A stretch of DNA of 64,000 nt from Cyanobacteria bacterium UBA6446 (GCA_002438405.1 DJOE01000002.1:1-64000); one strand, 5' to 3'; shown: positions 26,015 to 35,588, counted from the stretch's first letter. The notes: generated from the letters alone by a model not told the origin. Numbers and translations: made by a program.

Positions 26015-27382
26015 CTATATTTTGTGCCTTACAAGAGCATAAACATCATTAAAGACAACTAGCACCATGAAAATTATCAAAAGGAGAAAGAAGAATGAAC
26101 TTACTTTATTTAAAGTTTCTTCATCAATAGGTTTCCCTCTTAATTTTTCAATCAACAAGAACATAAAATGTCCACCATCAAGTGCCGGAATCGGCAAAAA
26201 GTTAACCAAAGCCAAATCCATTGATATCATTGCAGTTAACAACAAACCAGAGAAAAATCCATTATTTGAAATAACATCTCCTCCAATTTTCGTAATTACA
26301 ACAATACCATGTAAATCTTTCATTGGAATTTTGCCCGTGAACAATTGCCACAACCCATAAACCAAAATATAAGTTTGCTCCCACAAATACCTAAAGCTTC
26401 CTGTTATTGCAGCACCAATACCTTTTGTCGGAGTTGTAACTTGACGAGCTTCCAATGAAACTCCAATCAAACCTTTTTCGTTCGGATAAAATGTTTTTAG
26501 TTGAACCGTTTTCCCTTTACGCAAAACAGTGACATCTAAGGGCCTTAAACTATCTGATATTGCATAAGCAACATCTTTTAATGTTGTTGTTCCATCAGCA
26601 ACATAAGTTGTTTTACCTTTTAAAGAATTTCTAAGTTTTATTTGATTTTCAGTTAATGAATTTTGAGAATCTCTATATAATTTATACCCTCTAAGTAAAT
26701 CATCATCAATCTTTAATTGCGGTTCAGATTTAATATCAGGTAGCGCAACAACTGTAAGATTTTTTATACTTTCATTTTCACTAAGTTTAGGATTAAGTTT
26801 TTTCAACTTGTCTAAATTAGTTTTAACAAAATCATAATCGACTTTTCCATCATAAGGTTTACTATTTTGAGCAAATAAAGTCAATGCATAACTTGATTTT
26901 ATATCTGAGCCGTTAATATTAATAATTCTATCACCTTTTTGCATTCCGCTATTCCAAACAGAGGCATCTTTTTCTGCAACTATTTTGTTTATATATACTT
27001 GAAAATCGGAAGACGGAAGTTTACCCCATACCAAAGATGTTATTAGTACTAGGAAGAATGCAGTAATAACATTTGCAATGACACCTGCTGAAATTACAGT
27101 CATACGTTGCCATACAGGGCGATTTAAAAATCTATCCTTAGAATCTTTTGGCAAATCTGTATCTTTTTCATCATCAGGGAAAGAAACATAACCACCAAGT
27201 AAAAAGGCATGAACTAAAACTTCAATATCTCCAACTTTTTTGCTCCATAAAGTTGGTCCAATTGGTAACCCAAAACCAAATTTAGAAACCTTTATTCCTA
27301 AAACTCTTGCAGCCAAAAAGTGTCCGGCTTCGTGAACCAAAACCAAGAAACTAAGTAGCAAAATCATTATTATTATTGACAT
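26015..27382 (-). CDS. rseP: Site-2 protease RseP with interrupted PDZ domain
   Basis: Intramembrane zinc protease. The HEAGH motif is in the first TM helix (H17, E18, H21) and the third ligand lies in NFLPIPALDGGHFMF near the C-terminus. The PDZ region begins at about 140 (GMQKGDRIININGSDIKSS). The expected following strands appear only after some 100 residues of charged sequence (about 175-280), so the PDZ fold seems to carry an insertion. The family cleaves anti-sigma factors, so the TM anti-sigma at 11228 is a possible substrate, though not linked. Confidence 0.9.
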   Translation of the reverse strand: MSIIIMILLLSFLVLVHEAGHFLAARVLGIKVSKFGFGLPIGPTLWSKKVGDIEVLVHAFLLGGYVSFPDDEKDTDLPKDSKDRFLNRPVWQRMTVISAGVIANVITAFFLVLITSLVWGKLPSSDFQVYINKIVAEKDASVWNSGMQKGDRIININGSDIKSSYALTLFAQNSKPYDGKVDYDFVKTNLDKLKKLNPKLSENESIKNLTVVALPDIKSEPQLKIDDDLLRGYKLYRDSQNSLTENQIKLRNSLKGKTTYVADGTTTLKDVAYAISDSLRPLDVTVLRKGKTVQLKTFYPNEKGLIGVSLEARQVTTPTKGIGAAITGSFRYLWEQTYILVYGLWQLFTGKIPMKDLHGIVVITKIGGDVISNNGFFSGLLLTAMISMDLALVNFLPIPALDGGHFMFLLIEKLRGKPIDEETLNKVSSFFFLLLIIFMVLVVFNDVYALVRHKI

Positions 27383-27447
27383 ATATTTCTCCCCAACAAA
27401 ATAAGGAATAAGAGTGTAAATACTTCACCCCTATTCCTCATAATTTT

Positions 27448-28485
27448 CTATTTAAACTGTTTTAAAAATCTTACATCATCATTAAAGAACAATCTAATAT
27501 CATCAATTGCATATTTAAGCATAGAAAGTCTTTCAACCCCCATACCAAAAGCGAATCCTGAATATACTTCAGGGTCGATACCAACACCTTTCAATACGTT
27601 AGGGTCAACCATGCCAGCACCTAAGATTTCTAACCAACCGGTACCGGAACATGTACGACAACCTTTGCCCTCACACATAATACATTGAACATCAATTTCA
27701 GCAGATGGTTCTGTAAATGGGAAGAAACTGCTTCTAAATCTTGTAGGACGGCTTTCACCGAAATACAATCTGATAAATTCGTTTAAAACACCTTTCAAAT
27801 CACCGAATGTAATATTTTTGTCTACATACAAGCCTTCAATTTGATGGAAGAAATTATTTTTCCTTGAATTGATATTTTCGTTTCTATAAACTCTCCCCGG
27901 AGCAATAATTCTGATTGGAGGATTTTTACCTTCCATTGCGTGAATTTGAGCACCTGAAGTTTGACTTCTCAATACAACATTCTTAGCAATATTCGTATAG
28001 AAAGTATCTTGCATATCACGAGCTGGGTGATCTTTTGGAACATTCAACATATCAAAGTTGTAGTATTCTGTTTCAACTTCCGGAGCAAATTCATCAGGAA
28101 CAACTGAAAAACCTAAGCTTTGGAAAATTGAACAAATTTCATTTGTAGTTGAAGTCAACGGGTGAACATGACCTCTTGGAATAAATTGTCCTGGTAATGT
28201 TACATCAATTCTTTCTTTTTGAAGTTTTTCATTTAATTCTTTTTCATAGAAAAGTTTAAATTTTTCTGAGATTGAAGACTCTAATTTTTGAGTAATTTCA
28301 TTAGCCAAAGAACCTACAATCTTTTTATCTTCAACTGAAAGATCCTTTAACCCTTTTTTAATTTCGTTAAATTCACCTTTTCTACTTAAATATTTGAATT
28401 TTATATCTTCTAAATCTTTAACGGTGCTTGCTTTTTCAATATCGGCAACAGCATCAGAATAAATTTTTTCTAATTGTTCTTTCAT
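27448..28485 (-). CDS. pheS: Phenylalanyl-tRNA synthetase alpha subunit
   Basis: Class II synthetase subunit of 345 residues. N-terminal coiled coil (about 1-90), then the catalytic domain: TTNEICSIFQSLGF, motif 2 region RVYRNENINSRKNNFFHQIE, and the motif 3 region GFAFGMGVERLSMLKY. It has the Cys-containing insert CIMCEGKGCRTCSGTGWLEI seen in many bacterial PheS. The pheT gene is not adjacent, so the subunits are encoded separately. AAGGGGACAAT precedes the ATG. Confidence 0.96.
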   Translation of the reverse strand: MKEQLEKIYSDAVADIEKASTVKDLEDIKFKYLSRKGEFNEIKKGLKDLSVEDKKIVGSLANEITQKLESSISEKFKLFYEKELNEKLQKERIDVTLPGQFIPRGHVHPLTSTTNEICSIFQSLGFSVVPDEFAPEVETEYYNFDMLNVPKDHPARDMQDTFYTNIAKNVVLRSQTSGAQIHAMEGKNPPIRIIAPGRVYRNENINSRKNNFFHQIEGLYVDKNITFGDLKGVLNEFIRLYFGESRPTRFRSSFFPFTEPSAEIDVQCIMCEGKGCRTCSGTGWLEILGAGMVDPNVLKGVGIDPEVYSGFAFGMGVERLSMLKYAIDDIRLFFNDDVRFLKQFK

Positions 28486-28495
28486 ATTGTCCCCT

Positions 28496-29128
28496 TTATA
28501 TATTTATAATTTCATTAAATTTCTTTTCATAATCAATTGTTGATTTTTGTCCATGCCCTGGGTGAACAACAACATCTCCAGACAATTTGAACAAAACATC
28601 TTTTACACTTTTTTTTATGGAAGCAAAATTTCCTCCTGGAAAATCCGTTCTTCCTACACTTCTAAAAAACAAAGTATCTCCGGAGAACAAATCTTTCTCC
28701 CCAACTAAATAACACATTCCGCCTTGAGTATGCCCTGGGGTAGAAATTGCCTTAATTTTAGTCTTACCAATAAAAAATTCGTCACCGTCTTTGACAAAGT
28801 GAGTAATTTTTGCAAGTTTTGAGATTTCCTTACCTGAAAAATAGCGAATCATTTCCGGAGCCGCTTCAACCTGTTCTTCATCTTCTTTTGCCATATAAGT
28901 ATCAACCCCAAAAGTTGATTGAAATTTTTCAACACCTAAAATATGGTCAAAATGTCCGTGTGTAAGCAAAATATATTTCAACTGTACACCTGAATTTTTT
29001 ATCGCATCAATAAAATCAGAATTTGAATCAGAACAATCTATAAGGACTGCTTCATTTGACTCAACATCAGTTACTAAATAGTTATTAGCATCTACTGGAC
29101 CTTCAACAAAAACTTTTATATCAATCAT
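28496..29128 (-). CDS. MBL-fold hydrolase (glyoxalase II-like)
   Basis: Metallo-beta-lactamase fold, 210 residues. The metal motif THGHFDHILG is intact, with STPGHTQGG, FSGDTLFF and a C-terminal VVHPGHGQKST completing the two-zinc site. Matches short glyoxalase II-like hydrolases; the substrate is unknown. Its ATG sits at the end of kdsA (1-nt overlap), so it is translationally coupled. Confidence 0.9.
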   Translation of the reverse strand: MIDIKVFVEGPVDANNYLVTDVESNEAVLIDCSDSNSDFIDAIKNSGVQLKYILLTHGHFDHILGVEKFQSTFGVDTYMAKEDEEQVEAAPEMIRYFSGKEISKLAKITHFVKDGDEFFIGKTKIKAISTPGHTQGGMCYLVGEKDLFSGDTLFFRSVGRTDFPGGNFASIKKSVKDVLFKLSGDVVVHPGHGQKSTIDYEKKFNEIINI

Positions 29129-29958
29129 TATTTGCCTCTAACCAATTCAAATATACTTTTGCACATTGCAAATAATTGCTCAGCATCTTTCAAGGCAATC
29201 ATATTTGGTCCATCGCAAAGTGCTTTATCCGGATCTGGGTGAACCTCAAAGAATAAAGAATTTGCACCCACAGCCATTGCTGCTTTTGCAAGGTAAGGGA
29301 CAAATCTTCTATCACCACCAGAACTTGCACCATTTGCACCCGGAAGTTGAACACTATGAGTAGCATCAAATACAACAGGATAACCAAATGTTTGCATTAT
29401 TGGAATTCCTCTAAAATCAACAACTAAATTGTTATACCCGAAAGAAGTTCCTCTATCTGTAACTAAAATATTAGAATTACCAGAATCCTCAACTTTTTTA
29501 ATTAAAGTTTTCATTTGCTCAGGAGCTAAAAATTGTCCTTTTTTAATATTGATAATTTTACCGGTTTTAGCCGCAGCAACAAGTAAATCTGTTTGGCGAC
29601 ATAAAAAAGCAGGTATTTGTAAAATATCAGCAACTTCAGCAACTTTTTCTGCTTGTTCAGGAGTATGAATATCTGTAACTATTGGTAAATCATATTTTTC
29701 TTTAACTTTAGCCAACATCTTCAAACCTTTTTCAAGCCCCGGACCTCTAAAGGAAGTTATAGAAGAACGGTTAGCTTTATCAAAAGAAGATTTGAATACA
29801 TAATTTATACCCAACTTCTTTGTAATTTCTTTTAAACCTGCAGCGGTTTCATCTAAAATTTCTTGACTTTCAATCGCACAAGGACCGGCTAAGATAGTAA
29901 GCTTATCTCCTCCGATTTCAAAATCCCTTAATTTAATTCTCTTAATATTTTCCATCAT
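29128..29958 (-). CDS. kdsA: KDO-8-phosphate synthase
   Basis: Condenses arabinose 5-phosphate and PEP into KDO-8-P for the LPS core. I choose the first ATG of the MMENIK start because a TATAAT box ends 6 nt before it; an ATG at 29985 lies upstream of the promoter. Seen: GPCAIES, FKSSFDKANRSS, TDIHTPEQ, DRGTSFGYNNLVVDFR, FDATHSVQLPG and FFEVHPDPD, all KdsA signatures. Together with lpxB/lpxI it supports KDO-containing LPS. Confidence 0.96.
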   Translation of the reverse strand: MMENIKRIKLRDFEIGGDKLTILAGPCAIESQEILDETAAGLKEITKKLGINYVFKSSFDKANRSSITSFRGPGLEKGLKMLAKVKEKYDLPIVTDIHTPEQAEKVAEVADILQIPAFLCRQTDLLVAAAKTGKIINIKKGQFLAPEQMKTLIKKVEDSGNSNILVTDRGTSFGYNNLVVDFRGIPIMQTFGYPVVFDATHSVQLPGANGASSGGDRRFVPYLAKAAMAVGANSLFFEVHPDPDKALCDGPNMIALKDAEQLFAMCKSIFELVRGK

Positions 29959-29964
29959 ACACAA

Positions 29965-29993
29965 ATTATATGAAAAATATAGCAAAATTACAA
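29965..29993 (-). promoter_or_regulatory. Leaderless promoter of kdsA
   Basis: Minus strand TTGTAA, 17-nt spacer, TATAAT, then 6 nt to ATG. The predicted transcript starts at the A of the start codon. Confidence 0.6.
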
Positions 29994-30005
29994 GGGAATT
30001 TTAAA

Positions 30006-30770
30006 TTACTCAACAATTACACGAGCCGGAAAATTGCTTTTTAACAAATTATTAGCTGCTTGTTGAGCTTTTTCTCTTGAAGTATAAGAACCAACTTGCA
30101 AAGTATAATAGCCACCAAGATTTTTAACAACAGGTGAAACCCCTAATCCGGCATCTTGTATAATTGATTTTGCAACTTCTGCCTGTTTTTCTGTAGCATA
30201 ATAACCAACAACAACTTTAGCATTAACAATTTGTGCAGGAGTTGGAGCTGATTGAGTATGAGTAACAGGAGCTGACGGTTGATTTACAACAGGTTGAGCA
30301 TGCTGTTGGGTTTGAGTATTTTTTGTCGGTTGTTGTTCAGCTGTTTTTTGTTCACTTTTTTGAGCTTTCAACATATCAGCCATTTCTGCTTCCATTTGTC
30401 CAACAGTTTTTTTCTTGTGATTTGGAAGAACAACTTTCTCATCTAACTCTGGGGAAAACATATCTTCATCACCAACTTTTTTTCCAGAATCTTCATCTTG
30501 AAGATTTTTCAATCTATCATCAATTACAGACCCTGAATTATCATCAATAGAATCATCATCTGCTGTTTCTGAAACCTCAGCGTCATCAGAAATACCAACA
30601 TCAACATTTGGAGATAAAATTTTTGCAAAACCAAGAATAATCAAAAGTCCAATAATAAACACTGACACAAAAACGGTCATATCTTTATTTGGTCCTTTTT
30701 TAACTTTCTTTTTGTAATCACTGTAACTAAAGTGAGCGGTATTATCATATTTATCAGTTTCTTTTAACAT
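30006..30770 (-). CDS. SPOR-domain membrane protein
   Basis: 254 residues: short cytoplasmic part, one TM helix (about 32-50), an acidic then Gln/Thr/Pro-rich periplasmic linker, and a C-terminal SPOR domain (about 183-254; VVVGYYATEKQAEVAKSI and YTLQVGSYTSREKAQQAANN). SPOR domains bind denuded glycan strands at the septum, so a division-site role is likely. Its start overlaps the DUF366 stop by one base. Confidence 0.88.
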   Translation of the reverse strand: MLKETDKYDNTAHFSYSDYKKKVKKGPNKDMTVFVSVFIIGLLIILGFAKILSPNVDVGISDDAEVSETADDDSIDDNSGSVIDDRLKNLQDEDSGKKVGDEDMFSPELDEKVVLPNHKKKTVGQMEAEMADMLKAQKSEQKTAEQQPTKNTQTQQHAQPVVNQPSAPVTHTQSAPTPAQIVNAKVVVGYYATEKQAEVAKSIIQDAGLGVSPVVKNLGGYYTLQVGSYTSREKAQQAANNLLKSNFPARVIVE

Positions 30771-31324
30771 TAAACACCTCTTACTTTCGTGCTTGCCAAA
30801 ACAATATCATCAATTTCTTCACTGTAATTTTTCATAACTTCAAGTGCAAAATCTTTAACATCATCAATACCTAAATCACTCTTTAAACCAGAGACAGGAA
30901 TAGGCGCACCTTCTGATAAAATATTTACACCCGTATGTATTAAAACAGAAGTTAAGGATTTAGTTGCAATAGATACAGACATTTTTTTATCATTTACAAA
31001 TAAATCATCACCACTTCTTCTTACAAAGAAACCTCGTTTCTCTAAAGCTTCTTTTAAACAACTAATCAATAAACGTTGCCTAAATACTCCTTCAACCAAT
31101 CCAATATTAAATTGTTCAGTAATAAAGCTGAGCATATATTTGCTATAAATTGGTTCATTATTTATAACATCTTCAATATCAACCATTTCTGTCAATTTAA
31201 CTTCACATTCTCCACAAAATGCAACAATAGCATCACCTTGAATTTTGAAGTTTTTATAAATCCAATGTGGTGCAAGTTGTGAACCGATATATTTAATTTC
31301 TTTGTCTATGAATAAAGTTTTCAT
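30770..31324 (-). CDS. DUF366 family protein
   Basis: 184 residues. The opening MKTLFIDKEIKYIGSQLAPH and the WIYKNF and AFCGECEVKLTEMVD segments match DUF366 as I recall it, a soluble family of unknown function. It lies 5 nt after queC and overlaps the SPOR gene by one base, so it is in the queC transcript. Any link to queuosine is only contextual. Confidence 0.75.
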   Translation of the reverse strand: MKTLFIDKEIKYIGSQLAPHWIYKNFKIQGDAIVAFCGECEVKLTEMVDIEDVINNEPIYSKYMLSFITEQFNIGLVEGVFRQRLLISCLKEALEKRGFFVRRSGDDLFVNDKKMSVSIATKSLTSVLIHTGVNILSEGAPIPVSGLKSDLGIDDVKDFALEVMKNYSEEIDDIVLASTKVRGV

Positions 31325-31329
31325 TTTTA

Positions 31330-31998
31330 TTATCCAAACAGTAGTTTTATATAATGAGTGTCATGATTTGCTTCAAGAGCATGCCTCAATCTGGTGCATG
31401 ACTCACATATCCCGCAATGCTTTGCGCTATCTTGATAACAGCTTTGAGTTAACTCAAGAGGTACCTTATGCTGCAAAGCTAACATGACTATATCATTTTT
31501 AACATAATTTATCAAGGGTGCAACTACTTTTGGCTTCTTTTGAGTAGAAAATTCGAATTCTTTATTCAAAGAATCAATAAAATCTTGAGTATTGTCAGGG
31601 AAAGTTTGCCCCTCTTCTTTATTTGCACCAATTAAAATATAATCATAATCTTGTGAATCCGCAAAAGAAGCAGCAAGGTTTAAAAACAAACCATTTCTAT
31701 TTGGCACCCAAACAGATTTTGCAGAATTTTCAGGATTATCAAGCGCTTTTCCTGTCGGAACATTTTGTTCTGATACTAAAGAAGTATTGGTTATTTGTTT
31801 TAACCAATCTAATTTTATTACTTTGTGTTCAACATTATAATATTCACAAATTTTACGAGAGGCTTCAATTTCTTTAGTTGCAGACTTTTGTCCATAATCA
31901 AAGGTTAAAGCAAGGGTTATATTTAATTCATCTCTTTTTAAACCTAAACTAACTAACGAATCTAATCCACCTGATAATAAAATTATTGATTTTGTCAT
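31330..31998 (-). CDS. queC: 7-cyano-7-deazaguanine synthase
   Basis: ATP-dependent conversion of 7-carboxy-7-deazaguanine to preQ0. The start at 31998 gives MTKSIILLSGGLDS, the PP-loop at the N-terminus, and 222 residues; a longer ATG at 32043 would run into the HEAT gene. Zinc-binding CYQDSAKHCGICESC lies near the C-terminus. Other queuosine genes (queD, queE, queF, tgt) are not in the window. One base separates it from the HEAT-repeat gene upstream. Confidence 0.95.
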   Translation of the reverse strand: MTKSIILLSGGLDSLVSLGLKRDELNITLALTFDYGQKSATKEIEASRKICEYYNVEHKVIKLDWLKQITNTSLVSEQNVPTGKALDNPENSAKSVWVPNRNGLFLNLAASFADSQDYDYILIGANKEEGQTFPDNTQDFIDSLNKEFEFSTQKKPKVVAPLINYVKNDIVMLALQHKVPLELTQSCYQDSAKHCGICESCTRLRHALEANHDTHYIKLLFG

Positions 31999-31999
31999 A

Positions 32000-32962
32000 T
32001 TAATTGTTCTCTTTCTCGGGTTCATACTCTTCAAGAATTCCAACAGCTTCCATCTTCAACGAATCAGAATACTTTGGAGATTTAATAACCTCGTCTAAAA
32101 TACTTCGATCTGACATATTATATAAAGCTATAAGAGCATTTTTTTTAACTTCTTCATCTGAATCTTCAAGCATGCATTTTTTTATTGTATCAAAAGCTTT
32201 TGGATTATCGCTATCCATAAGAGCTTCGATTGCATTGATTCGAACTTGAGAGGATTCGTCTGCCAAGGAATTTTTTAAAGCTTTAAAAACTCGTTCATTT
32301 CCACCAAAACCCATTCTGGTAATAGCTTCAATTGCTCGTTCTTTTAAAAACGAGAATTTGTCCATAATCCCTTGTTTTGCTTCTATTATGCTAACCAATG
32401 GATCAACAGCTCTTGTATCCCCAAGCAAACCTAAAGCAGAAACAGCTGACTCTCTAAGATAAACAGATTTTTCACCCTCGTCTTTAACGACATCAATCAA
32501 CGGAGCAACGGCAAATCTATCTCCTATTCTACCTAACGCATCTGCACATGCCAGACGGACTTTATAATTTTCATGCTTGTTATTCAAACAATATAACAAA
32601 GAGGAAACTACATTGGTATTTTTTTGATTAGCAATAGCTTTTGCACACATTACACGAACGTTAATAAACTTTTCTTTAGTTGTTTCATCTTCAACAGAAC
32701 CGTTTTTTAGTAGTAAAATATCAACAAGTACTTCCAAACTTGAAGGATCTCTATACATATCAACACAACGAATTAAATACATAATTATATCAGGGTTTTG
32801 AGCATTAGAAAGCATATAATTATATATCTTGACTAAATCTTTTTGTCCGTATTTATCTTTTAAAGCATCAATTCTAGAGGTTAAAACATTATAATCTGTT
32901 TCTGAAAACAAACCACAATTCTCTGCTATTAACTTAAAATCAAGATTTGTGTTATCTTCCAC
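32000..32962 (-). CDS. HEAT-repeat protein
   Basis: 320 residues, starting at GTG with AGAGGAT upstream. Several repeats of the HEAT/PBS-lyase type are visible (ALGRIGDRFAVAPLIDVVKD, ALGLLGDTRAVDPLVSIIEA, AIEALMDSDNPKAFDTIKKC). It forms an alpha-solenoid, probably for protein binding. First gene of the HEAT-queC-DUF366-SPOR unit. No enzyme motif seen. Confidence 0.85.
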   Translation of the reverse strand: MEDNTNLDFKLIAENCGLFSETDYNVLTSRIDALKDKYGQKDLVKIYNYMLSNAQNPDIIMYLIRCVDMYRDPSSLEVLVDILLLKNGSVEDETTKEKFINVRVMCAKAIANQKNTNVVSSLLYCLNNKHENYKVRLACADALGRIGDRFAVAPLIDVVKDEGEKSVYLRESAVSALGLLGDTRAVDPLVSIIEAKQGIMDKFSFLKERAIEAITRMGFGGNERVFKALKNSLADESSQVRINAIEALMDSDNPKAFDTIKKCMLEDSDEEVKKNALIALYNMSDRSILDEVIKSPKYSDSLKMEAVGILEEYEPEKENN

Positions 32963-33128
32963 AATTTATCCTCTTCTGTCCTAATTTTATACTAAATAAT
33001 CAGAATTATCAAGAAAATAAGTGTTTAGAAAGCAATTGTAACATTTTCGTAAAAATAAGGCAAAAAAAAATATCCTTTGTTTTAGAATAATTGTGTAGCA
33101 GTTATTAAACTTTTTTAAATGGTGTGAA

Positions 33129-34001
33129 ATGAATATAGACTCAATTAAAAATTATCCCACCGGCGTATTAGTCAAACAAAAGCCAAAGTATGGGCTGGAG
33201 AACAGACAAAAGAGTACGAGTGCGGATTTATGTGACAAAAAAAGTGTGAATAGAGGATATTATAGCGGTAGCTTTACGGGATTGAACGGAGCTGCCGCTA
33301 AAAATTCTCTGGGAAAGAGATTTTCTAAATTAGCTTCTAATTCCTTTGACAAAATGTTAACTTTATGTGATGAGCATACAGTTATTGCACAAAACTTAGT
33401 AGCATTAGTTTTAGCAGCAGGATTTAGACCAATTGCAATTATGTCTTTACCAGGGAAAAAGGATAAAGATGACAAAATTTATGCATCAGGTCACTCAATA
33501 GCTTCAGGGCTTATCGGTTTTGGATTTTCAAGTATCGTAATGTTCCCTTTAGGCAAAGCTGTTAAAAAGACAAAAGAAACAATTAAAAATGCCGCTGATG
33601 CAATTGAACTTCTAAAAACAAACTCTCAAGAATATACAAAAGAGCAATTAGATATATTTAATAAACTTAAAAAGAAATTTAATATTTCAAATATTAAAGA
33701 TATTGAAAATGTTGAAAAAATTAAAAAATTCAAAGAAACTTACAACGTTAAAAACTTAACAGAGCTTGAACATGCAAAATCATTTAAGCTTGTTACAAAA
33801 ATGTTGGATATGGCTCCAGATGTATTCTTATTTGGTATTGCAAAAGCAATGTTAACTGTAGCTCTTATTCCTCCAATTTTGAAATATGTTTTTGGTATTG
33901 AGAAAAAAGCTAAAGCTCCTCAACAAACTCAGACTCAAAATAATACAGTTTTGGATACTTTAAAACCAGAAATAACTAAATTTGTAGGAGGGTTAAAATA
34001 A
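33129..34001 (+). CDS. Membrane protein with SFTG motif, unknown (paralogue 1)
   Basis: 290 residues. N-terminal polar region with GYYSGSFTGLNG (about 43-54), then a two-helix hydrophobic block separated by a charged turn (KKDKDDKIYASGHS) at about 90-145, a Lys-rich helical middle, and a third hydrophobic segment (about 228-256). No known domain. GGTGTG precedes the ATG. Overlaps the next gene in a TAATG junction; the two share layout (polar N-terminus with FTG, charged turn, Gly-rich helices) and look like diverged duplicates. Confidence 0.6.
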   Translation: MNIDSIKNYPTGVLVKQKPKYGLENRQKSTSADLCDKKSVNRGYYSGSFTGLNGAAAKNSLGKRFSKLASNSFDKMLTLCDEHTVIAQNLVALVLAAGFRPIAIMSLPGKKDKDDKIYASGHSIASGLIGFGFSSIVMFPLGKAVKKTKETIKNAADAIELLKTNSQEYTKEQLDIFNKLKKKFNISNIKDIENVEKIKKFKETYNVKNLTELEHAKSFKLVTKMLDMAPDVFLFGIAKAMLTVALIPPILKYVFGIEKKAKAPQQTQTQNNTVLDTLKPEITKFVGGLK

Positions 34002-34843
34002 TGAACGTAACATTCCAAACAAGCAATTTTAGCTCTCAATATGCTAATCAATATTCAAATAGAAATAACTATAAATTAAAAACAGGAATTTCCTATAACA
34101 AACCTGCATTTACAGGAGAAATTCCAATTCCTAAAAAATCAAAATTGTTAGCTCCTTTCCATAAAGGAATGGATAAATTTACAACTTGGTTATCAGACAA
34201 TTACACTTCTAAATTATATACATCTAAACTAGCTCAATTCTTAGCTAAAAAAACAGATAAACTAAACAGTGTAGTTGACCACATGCAAGTAATGGGTTCA
34301 ATTATTATTTCTGGAATGTATATGACCCAAACATTAAAAAATAAGCAACTCGATGAAGACAGAAGAAGAACACTTGCAATCAACCAAGGGTTGACATTTG
34401 TACTTTCAACAATCGGTTCTTATACAATTGATAATATGTTAGATACAAAATGGGAAAAATTGACAGCTAAATATGCTCAAAAGCAAACCGGAGACAATAA
34501 CTTTATCGAAAAATTAGCTCAACATAATAAAGAAAAACTTGCTAAATTCAATGCAGATAAAGCTACAGGTAAACTTGCAGAAGATGCAAAATTCAAAGCA
34601 ACAAGTGTTCTTGATTTTGTAGCTAACACTACTCAAGATAAAGGTCTTGAATCAAGACTTAGAGGCATGGGAGTTTTGAAAAAACTGGTTGTATTTGGAA
34701 CAGTTTACAGATTCCTAGCACCAGTTGCAGTTACACCATTTGCAACAATGATTGGTAACAAACTTGTACATTCGAAAAACAAGTCAAAACAAGCTGACAA
34801 CAATCAACAAAACAATAAACAAGAAGAAACTAAAAAAGCTTAA
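34001..34843 (+). CDS. Membrane protein with AFTG motif, unknown (paralogue 2)
   Basis: 280 residues. Polar Asn/Tyr-rich N-terminus ending in KPAFTGEIPIP (about 35-45), amphipathic helices, then hydrophobic helices (about 95-110 and 128-146) around a charged LDEDRRRTLAINQG turn, a Lys/Ala-rich coil and another hydrophobic stretch (about 227-250). Translationally coupled to the gene at 33129. Not a family I can name; likely lineage-specific and membrane-associated. Confidence 0.6.
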   Translation: MNVTFQTSNFSSQYANQYSNRNNYKLKTGISYNKPAFTGEIPIPKKSKLLAPFHKGMDKFTTWLSDNYTSKLYTSKLAQFLAKKTDKLNSVVDHMQVMGSIIISGMYMTQTLKNKQLDEDRRRTLAINQGLTFVLSTIGSYTIDNMLDTKWEKLTAKYAQKQTGDNNFIEKLAQHNKEKLAKFNADKATGKLAEDAKFKATSVLDFVANTTQDKGLESRLRGMGVLKKLVVFGTVYRFLAPVAVTPFATMIGNKLVHSKNKSKQADNNQQNNKQEETKKA

Positions 34844-34854
34844 TGACAAACACA

Positions 34855-34896
34855 TAAAAAAAGAAGTTGAACTCAATTGAGTTCAACTTCTTTTTC
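34855..34896. terminator. Bidirectional terminator
   Basis: Perfect 16-bp inverted repeat (34861-34876 with 34877-34892) flanked by A6 and T5, between convergent genes. Confidence 0.85.
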
Positions 34897-34897
34897 A

Positions 34898-35383
34898 CTA
34901 AATTTTTTGTGGAGAACAGAAATAAGGATTGTTTAAATATTTTGTCCAAGTAATATAAGCTTTGTTACCCTTAATTGTTTGAGTTCCAGTTGGAGTATAT
35001 TTAGTATTTCCTTTTGCATCTTTATATTCTCCGAAAATTTCTAGTTCGTAACGTTCCATTTCTTTTGATTTATTACGCATAGCTTCATACAGTTCATCAA
35101 CTTGAATACTTGGAAATGAACAATTAATCACATAATTTCCATCTTGAGCTTTAACAGTTTCTTGATATTTACATTGACCATTTTTCCAGCCAATAATTTT
35201 TCGTGATGTAGAAAAATTTTTAGCTTCAAATTGAGATTCTGTCGTTTCTGAATACACATCACAATCTTTAAAATTCTTTATAAAGTTCTTTGAATACTTA
35301 ACATATTCTGCTGCAAAAGCACAAGTCAAACTAACACCTGCAACAGTCAATAGAGCAAGTAAAATTCCGAAAGTTTTTTTCAT
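34898..35383 (-). CDS. Small exported protein, unknown
   Basis: The start at 35383 follows GGAGGAGAAG (161 residues). Signal peptide MKKTFGILLALLTVAGVSLT to about residue 24 (AFAAE). The mature part has Cys residues (DCDVYSETT, QCKYQE, NCSFPS, FCSPQ) likely forming two disulfides, and beta-rich sequence. No family recognised. Single-gene unit. Confidence 0.65.
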   Translation of the reverse strand: MKKTFGILLALLTVAGVSLTCAFAAEYVKYSKNFIKNFKDCDVYSETTESQFEAKNFSTSRKIIGWKNGQCKYQETVKAQDGNYVINCSFPSIQVDELYEAMRNKSKEMERYELEIFGEYKDAKGNTKYTPTGTQTIKGNKAYITWTKYLNNPYFCSPQKI

Positions 35384-35588
35384 ACTCTTCTCCTCCATAA
35401 TTTCGTTAGCAATATTATAGCAAAAATTATTTAATAGTAAACATTTTTACAATTCAAAAATTCAAATCAATAGAAAGATTTAAAGAAAAATTTTAAATCT
35501 CATTATTTTGTATGATTTCAAAAAATACAGAAGTGCTAACATAACAATATACTCCTTAGAGACTAAGATACACATATCCCTAATCAAC

